Assembly: GCA_964516805.1 (NCBI GenBank) | Contig: CAZEXI010000004.1 | Span: forward strand, 1-64,000 | Source of the DNA: CAYSTL01 sp964516805 | GTDB lineage: Archaea > Thermoplasmatota > Thermoplasmata > Halarchaeoplasmatales > Halarchaeoplasmataceae | Reading direction: 5' to 3' | DNA: 64,000 bases | Shown here: piece after piece, positions 36,072 through 43,290 of the stretch | How positions within the stretch are numbered: the first letter of the stretch is position 1 | Layout of the letters: every line of letters starts with the position of its first letter | Made by a program: the position numbers and the translations under genes | Notes under the pieces: model-generated | What the model saw: only the letters and a program-made list of their open reading frames with translations | Database searches by the model: none | What the model was told of the DNA's origin: nothing

Positions 36072-36428
36072 ATGAAACCAGACTTTAGTTACGACGAGAT
36101 AAACTGCAGTAATGTGATGGAATGCCTGTATAATCTATCTAGCCTTGACAAAAAAATATTATCTTTGCTATCAGATGGAGAAGAACTACGTTCATCTGAC
36201 ATAGCTGAAAAACTAAATAAAGATCAAAGTACAGCTTATAGATCTCTAGAAAAACTTTTGAATTGCGGTTTGATATATAAGGAAAAACAGACCATCAGAA
36301 ATGGAGGCTATTATTTCCTTTATTCTAGACGGCCTATAAGCAAGATAAAGGAAGAAGCATTTGAATGTATAGATAGATGGTATGAAGATATGAAAGATGC
36401 TGTAGAAGAACTAGAAGATTTTGAGTAA
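36072..36428 (+). CDS. TrmB/MarR-like winged-helix regulator
   Basis: About 118 aa. NLSSLDKKILSLLSDGEELR, then SSDIAEKLNKDQSTAYRSLEKL is a classical winged helix, followed by a wing and a C-terminal helix that may dimerise. ATG 36072 is chosen because the upstream codons overlap the pseudogene remnant. It is transcribed away from the small-protein cluster and may control it. Confidence 0.78.
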   Translation: MKPDFSYDEINCSNVMECLYNLSSLDKKILSLLSDGEELRSSDIAEKLNKDQSTAYRSLEKLLNCGLIYKEKQTIRNGGYYFLYSRRPISKIKEEAFECIDRWYEDMKDAVEELEDFE

Positions 36429-36429
36429 A

Positions 36430-36759
36430 CTACAAATCAAAATTATCTTCTATTTTTTCCCTTAGATCACCTTTATCTATGGTACCTCTTATCATCTCTA
36501 TTACCTCTCCATCCTTCAAAAACAATAACGTTGGTAATGACTGAATACCATATTTTGAAGGGATACTACCGTTATTCTCTATATTTACCTTTCCAAACCT
36601 AACGTGGTTAGTAAATTCTTCTGCAAGATCTTCTATCACAGGATCAAGCTGTACACATGGACCGCACCAGGTTGCCCAGAAGTCTATAACTATGTTCTTA
36701 TTTTCGGAAACAAATTCATCAAAATTATCTTCTGTAACTTTTAAAGGTTTGTCAGGCAA
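36430..36759 (-). CDS. trx: Thioredoxin
   Basis: 109 aa, classical thioredoxin with WATWCGPCVQLDPV and the cis-proline in QSLPTLLF. A protein disulfide reductant in the cytoplasm. The start is TTG 36759, supported by AAGGAGGA 7 nt upstream. Confidence 0.95.
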   Translation of the reverse strand: MPDKPLKVTEDNFDEFVSENKNIVIDFWATWCGPCVQLDPVIEDLAEEFTNHVRFGKVNIENNGSIPSKYGIQSLPTLLFLKDGEVIEMIRGTIDKGDLREKIEDNFDL

Positions 36760-36878
36760 TGTTTTATCCTCCTTTTATGAGCTTACCTATGTAAATTATA
36801 TAGACATATTTAGGTTTTTCACTTGACATTTAATCAAAAGATTTTAATCTGAAAACTATTTTGGTTCACTTAGATATT

Positions 36879-37145
36879 ATGTCTGAAGATAAAATCAACA
36901 TAGAATTTGTATATTCTGATACATGCCCAGATTGTCCACCAGCGAAAAGAATCGTAGAAAATGTTACTGACGATATGGATAATGTAAAAGTAGATTATCT
37001 AAGAGCTAAAGATAGCCCGAACATGATAAAAGAACATGAAATAACACATGTTCCTACGATAATAATAGACGGCGAGGTAGCTTTTATAGAAACACTAACC
37101 GAGAATGATTTAGAGAAAGAGCTTAAGGATAAGATGGATGAATAG
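36879..37145 (+). CDS. Small thioredoxin/glutaredoxin-like protein (CPDC)
   Basis: About 88 aa. Redox motif CPDC in SDTCPDCPPAKRIVE and cis-proline in HVPTIIIDGEV. The size and motif match the archaeal glutaredoxin-like/thioredoxin-like group. Its 3' end overlaps the next gene by 8 bases, so it is co-translated with the tRNA methyltransferase. The electron donor is unknown. Confidence 0.85.
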   Translation: MSEDKINIEFVYSDTCPDCPPAKRIVENVTDDMDNVKVDYLRAKDSPNMIKEHEITHVPTIIIDGEVAFIETLTENDLEKELKDKMDE

Positions 37146-38121
37146 ATTAATATTTGAATTATCTGGACCCAATTTCGATCTAGCTGAAGCTGAAATAAAA
37201 TCATTATTCGAAGGTTCAAATTATCACTTTTCTTCTCCTAGGTCATATAAAGGAATATTTTCATTAAAAACAAATATAGATCCGATTAAAATTGGAAAAA
37301 ACCTGGGTTTGACACATCGGATTTTATCTGAAGGTACTATTGCTGTTTTAGAAGACATAAAAAACAAAAATATAGAGATAACACTACCTGAAGGGAGTGC
37401 TGCTGTTAGGGCTAGAAGGGTCGCAGGAACTAAGGCAGACACTTTACAATTGAAAAGGTCTATAGGAGATATAATTTCAAAAAATAATCCAATAGATCTA
37501 GATGACCCTGATCTTGAGCTGCTCGTACTAATCTCAGAAAAATGCGCACTAGGTAGGATCGTATTTGAAAGAAATAAAGACTCTTTCAAATCTAGAGAAG
37601 TAAAGAACAGACCTTATTTCTCTCCAGTCTCTTTGGAACCAAAATACGCAAGGGCCATGATCAATCTTGCTAGAGTTACTAAAGGGGACATGATTCACGA
37701 TCCCTTCTGCGGTACTGGTGGGATATTGATCGAAGGTTCCTTGATAGGGTATAATATGTTTGGAGGAGATATAGATGAAGATATGGTTAAAGGATGTAGA
37801 AAAAATTTAAAAGAATTTGATTGTGATGCTGAAGTTGAGAAAGGAGACGTTTCTCAAACCATACCTGAAAATATCGATGCTGTTGTGACAGACCCACCTT
37901 ACGGAAGAGCCTCTACAACTTCAGGAGAAAAGAAATCAGAGGTCTATAAAAGATTATTTGAAACATGTAAAAATAAGTTAAAAGATGGAGGTCACTTATC
38001 TACAATCTTTCCAGATAAAAAATATTATGAAATGGGTAAAGATTTTTTAGAACCTATAGAGAGATATAAAGTGAGGGTTCACGGTTCTTTAAATAGATAT
38101 TTTTGTGTGTTCCGTAAATGA
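37138..38121 (+). CDS. tRNA (guanine10-N2)-methyltransferase Trm-G10 type
   Basis: 327 aa. N-terminal THUMP-like region, then a methyltransferase with SLEPKYARAMINLA, HDPFCGTGGILIEG (SAM motif) and VVTDPPYGR (catalytic DPPY). It methylates G10 of tRNAs at N2 in archaea. The family is distinguished from other THUMP methyltransferases by the SLEPKYARAMINLA segment. Confidence 0.9.
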   Translation: MNRLIFELSGPNFDLAEAEIKSLFEGSNYHFSSPRSYKGIFSLKTNIDPIKIGKNLGLTHRILSEGTIAVLEDIKNKNIEITLPEGSAAVRARRVAGTKADTLQLKRSIGDIISKNNPIDLDDPDLELLVLISEKCALGRIVFERNKDSFKSREVKNRPYFSPVSLEPKYARAMINLARVTKGDMIHDPFCGTGGILIEGSLIGYNMFGGDIDEDMVKGCRKNLKEFDCDAEVEKGDVSQTIPENIDAVVTDPPYGRASTTSGEKKSEVYKRLFETCKNKLKDGGHLSTIFPDKKYYEMGKDFLEPIERYKVRVHGSLNRYFCVFRK

Positions 38122-39978
38122 TCAAGGCACGACACCGATTATTTCATGTTCTCTGCTCATATCAGTATTATGTGATACTATTTTTATCCTTAATTTGACA
38201 GTCTCTCCTGATTTTTCTAATGGCTCATCTGCATACAGAACCATATTTATATTAGATTTAGAGAATTTTCCGACTGTAAAATTCAAGTTTTCTCCTGTTT
38301 TGGCATCTAATGAATAACTTATACTCCAGCTGCTGTTAGAAATGTTTAATGTAGATATTCCATAACAGTCTAATCTACCTTTATTTTCTAAACTTATGTT
38401 AAATCTATAATTTGTCCTTTCCTTGTCCATCAAGAAAACATCTTTGATCAACATATCATCGCCAGTCAAAGTTGCATTCATCGAATATCCTAGTTTTGAA
38501 CTCAATTTTATAACTTTTTCCTTATCTGTTGCGTTTGATTTTACTTTAAAACTTATGTCAGTTTGATTAGTACTTTCTTTTACAGACTTTATGGTTAATC
38601 TATATGTGATGTTATCTTTGACGTCTAAATTCGCGTATGTTTGATTACCTGATACGTTAACATACGTCCAATTATTACCAACTTTCTCCCTATAACTCAA
38701 TCTAGACTGCCATGACTCATTTGATAATTTATAGCTTACATTGTAAATGATACCTTGGTCTTCTTCTATATTCTTACCCTTATTTTTAAGATTAATATAA
38801 TAATCGGTAGTTTCATTAACTAAAACTGTACGATCAGGTACGCCTTCTAACTGCATCTGAAAATCATAACTGTACTGCTGCTGCTCAACAGGGATCGGAT
38901 GAAAACTCACGATGAGTATTACCACGCCGATCACTCCTACAATCTTTCTTTTATTGTCTAGTTTACTGATATCGTTAAGAGGGGGAGGATGTTTTACGCC
39001 TCCTAAGAAAAGTATCAGTACAGCAAATAAAATCCAACCTGGATACCTCCATATACCAACTATCATCAAGAATCCAAATGCTGCATAGCTGATGAATTTT
39101 GAATTATCACCTAATAAAGAGCGGATAACGTGTCCACCATCCAATTGGGATGCAGGTAAAAGATTTAAACCAGTAACTAAGAAGCCTACCCATCCTGCAA
39201 ATAAAGTGGGATGTAGATTAGTTGTAACATTCCAAGGAAGTAAAGCTGCTAACCCTTGTATTATTATCGGATTACTCCAGAGGAAACGTACTCCTTGACC
39301 TGAAACTGGAGGAGATGGATTTCCTGTTGCCCCTAAATATAAACCGATTATAGATACAGGTATCGCTACTATAAAACCACAGATAGGCCCTGCTATACCC
39401 ACATCTAATAATGATTTTTTGTCAGGAATCGGTTCTCTTATGCTGATAAAAGCACCAATAGTTCCTAACGGTGGAGGAGCTGGCATAAAGAATGGAAGTG
39501 AAGCTTTTATCTTATGTAATCTAGCCATAAAATAATGTCCCATCTCATGTATTCCTAAAATAGTCAATAAAGGTAACGTGAAATAAAATCCACCATAGAG
39601 TAAGTTGTGAAGAGAAAACATACCATTAACAGGATCATACGTACCCCATTGATAAGTACCTGCAATAAGTGCAGTACCTATAGTTATAAAGAGCATGATA
39701 AGATTAGTTTTTACTCCCCTATAGCTCTTCTCTTCTTGTTTTTTATACTTGATTATATATTCACCTGAGTCCTCAGACAAAAATGGTATGTAATTCTGAG
39801 GCACTAATTCCTTCCTTAAAGAATCAAATCTATCTTCTATGTCCTCTCCATCAAAAACTCTAACATAAACAGAAACTATATTATATTCAACTTCAGTTTT
39901 ATAAACAGGAAAATGTTTACCTGTTACATTTTGAAGAAATTCTATTTCATTTTTATAATCTTCAGGACTATCTACCAT
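38122..39978 (-). CDS. M50 site-2-type membrane metalloprotease
   Basis: 618 aa. Soluble N-terminal part (1-90), then a membrane core with zinc motif HEMGH (144-148) and second motif NLLPASQLDGGH (272-283), where Asp and the nearby residues are the third ligand, then more helices. From about 355 to the end is a large extracellular beta-sandwich region with many N-glycosylation sequons (for example NIT, NWT, NQT). Site-2 proteases cut within membranes to release regulators. The long outside domain is unusual for a site-2 protease and may recognise substrate. Confidence 0.86.
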   Translation of the reverse strand: MVDSPEDYKNEIEFLQNVTGKHFPVYKTEVEYNIVSVYVRVFDGEDIEDRFDSLRKELVPQNYIPFLSEDSGEYIIKYKKQEEKSYRGVKTNLIMLFITIGTALIAGTYQWGTYDPVNGMFSLHNLLYGGFYFTLPLLTILGIHEMGHYFMARLHKIKASLPFFMPAPPPLGTIGAFISIREPIPDKKSLLDVGIAGPICGFIVAIPVSIIGLYLGATGNPSPPVSGQGVRFLWSNPIIIQGLAALLPWNVTTNLHPTLFAGWVGFLVTGLNLLPASQLDGGHVIRSLLGDNSKFISYAAFGFLMIVGIWRYPGWILFAVLILFLGGVKHPPPLNDISKLDNKRKIVGVIGVVILIVSFHPIPVEQQQYSYDFQMQLEGVPDRTVLVNETTDYYINLKNKGKNIEEDQGIIYNVSYKLSNESWQSRLSYREKVGNNWTYVNVSGNQTYANLDVKDNITYRLTIKSVKESTNQTDISFKVKSNATDKEKVIKLSSKLGYSMNATLTGDDMLIKDVFLMDKERTNYRFNISLENKGRLDCYGISTLNISNSSWSISYSLDAKTGENLNFTVGKFSKSNINMVLYADEPLEKSGETVKLRIKIVSHNTDMSREHEIIGVVP

Positions 39979-40083
39979 CTTAGATTGAATAAATTATTGT
40001 CCCTAATAAGTCTTGTGTAGATTTAGATTTTTAAAATACTCTTTGGCAAAACAATATTAATAACCTTATTTTATGGATTGGAA

Positions 40084-40590
40084 ATGCATTTAAGAAGAAA
40101 TATCTCTGATGATAAAAAAGGGTCCCTGGAAGGTTTACCATTAGAAATGCTGATTATAATATTAGTCATGGGTATATCAATACCCATTATCTGGAATTCA
40201 GCTAAATACTATTCTAAAAACGATTTAGAAAAAGAAATAATCACTGAATTAGAAATCTTTTCCGAAAAGGTGGAAGATGTAGCAAGTTCAGATAAAGGTA
40301 GTACCCGTACTATGAAAATAGATATCGAAGATAATATACTTTCAAGAATTGATAATGTAAAGATCGGTGGAGATACATTAGAAAAGATGAGTAATATCAG
40401 ATATGAAATAGATGGTGAGAAGAAAAGATACTCTCTTGATAATTTATTGGTTTCTAATATTACTGATGAAAAAACATCCTCGATGAAGATTCCTCATGAT
40501 GGTGAAAAAGTGTTCATAAAAAATAGTGGCTTCATAGCAAATGGGATCGATGTTATTGAAGTAGGAATTGCAGGGAGAGTAAATGCATGA
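40084..40590 (+). CDS. Pilin-like membrane protein A
   Basis: About 168 aa. Short charged N-terminus (RRNISDDKKGSLEGLPLEML) leading into one hydrophobic helix (about 18-38), then a soluble beta-rich part. This is the layout of archaeal type IV pilin-like proteins with a class III signal peptide (cleavage near KKG). ATG 40084 is chosen over TTG 40078. The TGA overlaps the next gene's ATG (ATGA, 40587-40590). Confidence 0.6.
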   Translation: MHLRRNISDDKKGSLEGLPLEMLIIILVMGISIPIIWNSAKYYSKNDLEKEIITELEIFSEKVEDVASSDKGSTRTMKIDIEDNILSRIDNVKIGGDTLEKMSNIRYEIDGEKKRYSLDNLLVSNITDEKTSSMKIPHDGEKVFIKNSGFIANGIDVIEVGIAGRVNA

Positions 40591-41063
40591 GATCGATCAA
40601 AAGAATAGATAAAGAAGGCGTTCTAGATATCCCATTCAAAATCATAATAATGATCGTTCTTATAGGGTCAGTAGTCCCCTTAGGATTGATGAGTTATAGA
40701 AACATATCTCGTGAAAAATTCAAGAATAGAATCAAAAATGAATTAGATGATATTTATTTTTCTGCAAAAGAGGTATCATTACTTGGCAATCTGTCAACTC
40801 AAAATGTTGAGATCGACCTGAAGGGAAACTTATTCGCAGGGATAGATTATGTTAAGATTATAGATTCAAGAGGAAACAATGAAAGCCTTATCGAGTACAA
40901 ATTCGATTGGAGAAAAGAGTTAGACCATATTCACTTATATGAATCAAGAATAAAAATAGAAAATAAAGATTTCATAATGCTCCATGATAGTAAATATGAA
41001 TTATCTTTAAAACAGGTTGAATATCCTGGGGGATCACATATAGTCATTTCAAAAAACAATTAA
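40587..41063 (+). CDS. Pilin-like membrane protein B
   Basis: 158 aa, same design as its partner: MRSIKRIDKEGVLDIPF, one hydrophobic helix (about 18-38), then a soluble domain. KEGVLDIPFK matches KKGSLEGLPLE of protein A in position, so both may be processed by a prepilin peptidase. Overlaps the upstream gene by four bases. Converges with DUF488 with a 4-base overlap at their ends. No pilus ATPase gene is nearby. Confidence 0.6.
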   Translation: MRSIKRIDKEGVLDIPFKIIIMIVLIGSVVPLGLMSYRNISREKFKNRIKNELDDIYFSAKEVSLLGNLSTQNVEIDLKGNLFAGIDYVKIIDSRGNNESLIEYKFDWRKELDHIHLYESRIKIENKDFIMLHDSKYELSLKQVEYPGGSHIVISKNN

Positions 41064-41491
41064 AAATCCTCTAAACGCTTCTCCTTCCATGTTCCACCTT
41101 TACCAATATGCACCACATCAAATCCATCTTCTTCTAATCTCTCAGCTATGAATCGTCTATGACATTTTAAAGGGTCTTTCTCCATACACATTATAACTGT
41201 TTTACCTTCCTCCGCTAATTCTTTCAACTCATTGTATGCTATTTTCCATTCTTTTGTTTTCATCTTATCTCTGTAATCGCTATCGATCAATCCTCCCAAC
41301 TCCGGTTTATGCTTGTAATATATACTTTTATGAAATAACGACTCTTTCAACTTTTCTTTATTAAAATCTTCTAATCGAGAACGGGGGAGGGACCTAACAT
41401 CCACTAAATGTTGAATACCATATTTCCGTAGTAAATCTATCACCTCATCTATGGATTTGCCCTGGTATCCTATAGTGTATATTTTTTTCAC
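41060..41491 (-). CDS. DUF488 family protein
   Basis: About 143 aa. IYTIGYQGKSIDEVIDLL, DVRSLPRSR and MCMEKDPLKCHRR are DUF488 hallmarks. Cys residues of the last motif may be functional. Start GTG 41491: only from here does the family sequence begin, and the upstream codons have no similarity. Function unknown in the family; it has been suggested to act in stress or nucleic-acid metabolism. Confidence 0.82.
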   Translation of the reverse strand: MKKIYTIGYQGKSIDEVIDLLRKYGIQHLVDVRSLPRSRLEDFNKEKLKESLFHKSIYYKHKPELGGLIDSDYRDKMKTKEWKIAYNELKELAEEGKTVIMCMEKDPLKCHRRFIAERLEEDGFDVVHIGKGGTWKEKRLEDF

Positions 41492-41556
41492 GTTTGTATA
41501 TTGAAAACAATAGATAAAACTTTTATGATTTTCAATTTGAAATATCAAAACGAAAG

Positions 41557-41568
41557 CATTAAATAATG
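41557..41568 (+). promoter_or_regulatory. Probable TATA box upstream of the RHH leader
   Basis: CATTAAATAATG lies about 25 nt before the ATG at 41586. It would start a transcript at or next to that ATG and running into the RHH gene. Confidence 0.4.
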
Positions 41569-41585
41569 TTTCTTCTATTATCTGT

Positions 41586-41660
41586 ATGACAAACGACATC
41601 GAAACGATGTCGCTCGTCATCTATGCGTCTCATGGTGTACCTCCTTCGTACATCTTTTAG
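41586..41660 (+). CDS. Possible 24-codon leader ORF before the RHH gene
   Basis: ATG to TAG encodes 24 residues (MTNDIETMSL, then VIYASHGVPPSYIF). Placed at the predicted RNA start, it could be translated as a leaderless leader peptide. It is not in frame with the RHH gene. Too short to judge by composition alone. Confidence 0.3.
   Translation: MTNDIETMSLVIYASHGVPPSYIF
41594..41612 (+). promoter_or_regulatory. Perfect hairpin in the RHH leader
   Basis: CGACATCG, loop AAA, CGATGTCG: an 8-bp perfect stem. It lies in the leader between the TATA-like element and the RHH start, and inside the 24-codon leader ORF. It could be an operator for the RHH dimer or an RNA hairpin. Confidence 0.45.
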
Positions 41661-41692
41661 ACGTTTATTGACATACGAGTTGGTGGAGGAAA

Positions 41693-41926
41693 GTGTCCGA
41701 ATCTGAAAAAATCACAATAAGATTACCAAAAAGCTTCGTCGATAGAGTTGACTTTTTGGTCGAAATGGACGACTTTTCCTCACGCTCCGAGGCAATCCGA
41801 ACTGCAGTTAGGGACATGCTATATTATCGGGTTGATTTGGTTGCCGAAAAGGTGGAGAAAATGGCTGAGCAAGAACAAAAGATGGCTCAGGCAAAAGCAA
41901 TCAGAGAGGAGTATTTAAAAAGATAA
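41693..41926 (+). CDS. Ribbon-helix-helix (CopG-like) DNA-binding protein
   Basis: 77 aa. KITIRLPKSFVDRVDFLVE is the RHH strand and first helix, DFSSRSEAIRTAVRDML the second, and the last 25 residues are a charged helix. Start is GTG 41693 with GGTGGAGGA just upstream; no ATG is available. Small RHH proteins of this type are common autoregulators in archaea. The leader contains ACCTCCTT (41639-41646), which can pair with the GGAGG of its own ribosome-binding site. Confidence 0.88.
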   Translation: MSESEKITIRLPKSFVDRVDFLVEMDDFSSRSEAIRTAVRDMLYYRVDLVAEKVEKMAEQEQKMAQAKAIREEYLKR

Positions 41927-41931
41927 TCAAT

Positions 41932-42030
41932 GTGCTATGGGATGCACTCTAACCTGCTAGCCCTCCTCATGGGCGTTTCAGCAGAATATCACGATAAATC
42001 TCTCCCCTCTCCCCTCTTTTTTATTTTTTC
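41932..42030 (+). ncRNA. Possible structured RNA or 3' UTR after the RHH gene
   Basis: Hairpin 1: GTGC (41932-41935) with GCAC (41944-41947). Hairpin 2: outer CTGCT/AGCAG (41954-41958, 41980-41984) and inner GCCC/GGGC (41960-41963, 41971-41974) with loop TCCTCAT. A pyrimidine-rich tract ending in T-runs (about 42016-42029) follows, which looks like a terminator. Could be a small RNA or just the mRNA end. Confidence 0.35.
42016..42029 (+). terminator. T-rich terminator after the RHH gene
   Basis: CTTTTTTATTTTTTC follows a C/T-rich stretch. The gene to the right is convergent, so a terminator here is expected. Inference from composition. Confidence 0.45.
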
Positions 42031-42122
42031 AATGTTTTTTAAAATCCTAATTTAATTAAGTTAAACAGTGGATTCAATTAGAAAAATGTACTTGACACTT
42101 TTACAAATATTGGCTTATAACT

Positions 42123-43289
42123 CTAAACACCCATTGCTAACCGCAATGTATTCCTCACAGCTGGAGCGGCACCCAGGACAATTATTACAAATTTGATAAG
42201 GTTACGTAGATAAGGATACTCTAAAAATTCTTCCTCAAGATATCTGTCAAGAAGATATACTGCAGCAACGATTATCAGTAATTTAAGACCATACATGACC
42301 AGAGAGGTACCAGTAAGATCTATAGCCAATCGGGGTAAAACATGCTTCTCTAAATATCCATAATATTCCATACCTCTGTATGTGGCAGAAGCATCAAAAA
42401 AGTGGGACCAAGCTATCAAAATATTAAGGGGTGCGAAATATAACATAGATATCTCTTTTAATTTATCAACCATTCCAATTAACTTCCAAGCCCCTAGGAA
42501 AAGTATAGTAGCAAGAACAGACAGTGCTGGAATGATCAAAGCTTCCCATGGATTTGTTCCATCGATAGTAGTTATATAATGATAGTTATAGCTCAATGAA
42601 AAAATCAAAAATGAAGCACCATAAAGTGAAAATAGATACGATTCATCCATCCAATCTTTTATATGACCTACTAAGGTAATCACAGCTATAACCAAAGCTA
42701 ACAAAACATATGGAAATAAGACATATTCCGAAAAATAACCTTCTGTCAGTAATAAAACAATAATGATAGGAATTACCAGTAGCAATCTTATGATGAACTT
42801 ATATTTATCTTGTAGATCAGCTTTTTTAATGTAGGCACCCGCTACCATGGAAGATATTGCTGATATCCCTAGAACAAAATAGATGATCGGAGATATGAAA
42901 AATTGATCCAAAGGTTCCTTGAATAACCCTACATCCTCCAAACTTCTTAGGGATCCTCCTAAACCAATCCAAGGCAGGAGTGATATCAAAAAAATGCTAT
43001 CTATCTTCAAATCAAAATACTCAACTAATTCGTATATTCCATAAAATGCGATCACAATACATATTCCATAAACTATCGTGTTGACCGTGTTATATCCTTC
43101 TGATATGCCATTAACAGCTCTATCTTTAGAATCTGCAACTACTGGACCCCAAAAGTATCTCCATATGAAAGAGTCCCAAAATATCTCTGGTAATAATAAG
43201 CAGCCCAGGGTCATTAAAGCGGGTATTCCCAATATTATAACTGCCCAGACCTTTAATTTGTTCCTGTTGTAAAATGATATTGGATCCAT
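42123..43289 (-). CDS. DUF63 family membrane protein
   Basis: 388 aa. MDPISFYNRNKLKVW and LLPWIGLGGSLRSLEDVGLF with about ten hydrophobic helices are typical of DUF63, an archaeal integral membrane family of unknown function. ATG 43289 (just after the GlmS TAA, near-overlapping) is chosen over TTG 43298. It is the third gene of the glmU-glmS-DUF63 unit. Confidence 0.84.
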   Translation of the reverse strand: MDPISFYNRNKLKVWAVIILGIPALMTLGCLLLPEIFWDSFIWRYFWGPVVADSKDRAVNGISEGYNTVNTIVYGICIVIAFYGIYELVEYFDLKIDSIFLISLLPWIGLGGSLRSLEDVGLFKEPLDQFFISPIIYFVLGISAISSMVAGAYIKKADLQDKYKFIIRLLLVIPIIIVLLLTEGYFSEYVLFPYVLLALVIAVITLVGHIKDWMDESYLFSLYGASFLIFSLSYNYHYITTIDGTNPWEALIIPALSVLATILFLGAWKLIGMVDKLKEISMLYFAPLNILIAWSHFFDASATYRGMEYYGYLEKHVLPRLAIDLTGTSLVMYGLKLLIIVAAVYLLDRYLEEEFLEYPYLRNLIKFVIIVLGAAPAVRNTLRLAMGV

Positions 43290-43290
43290 T

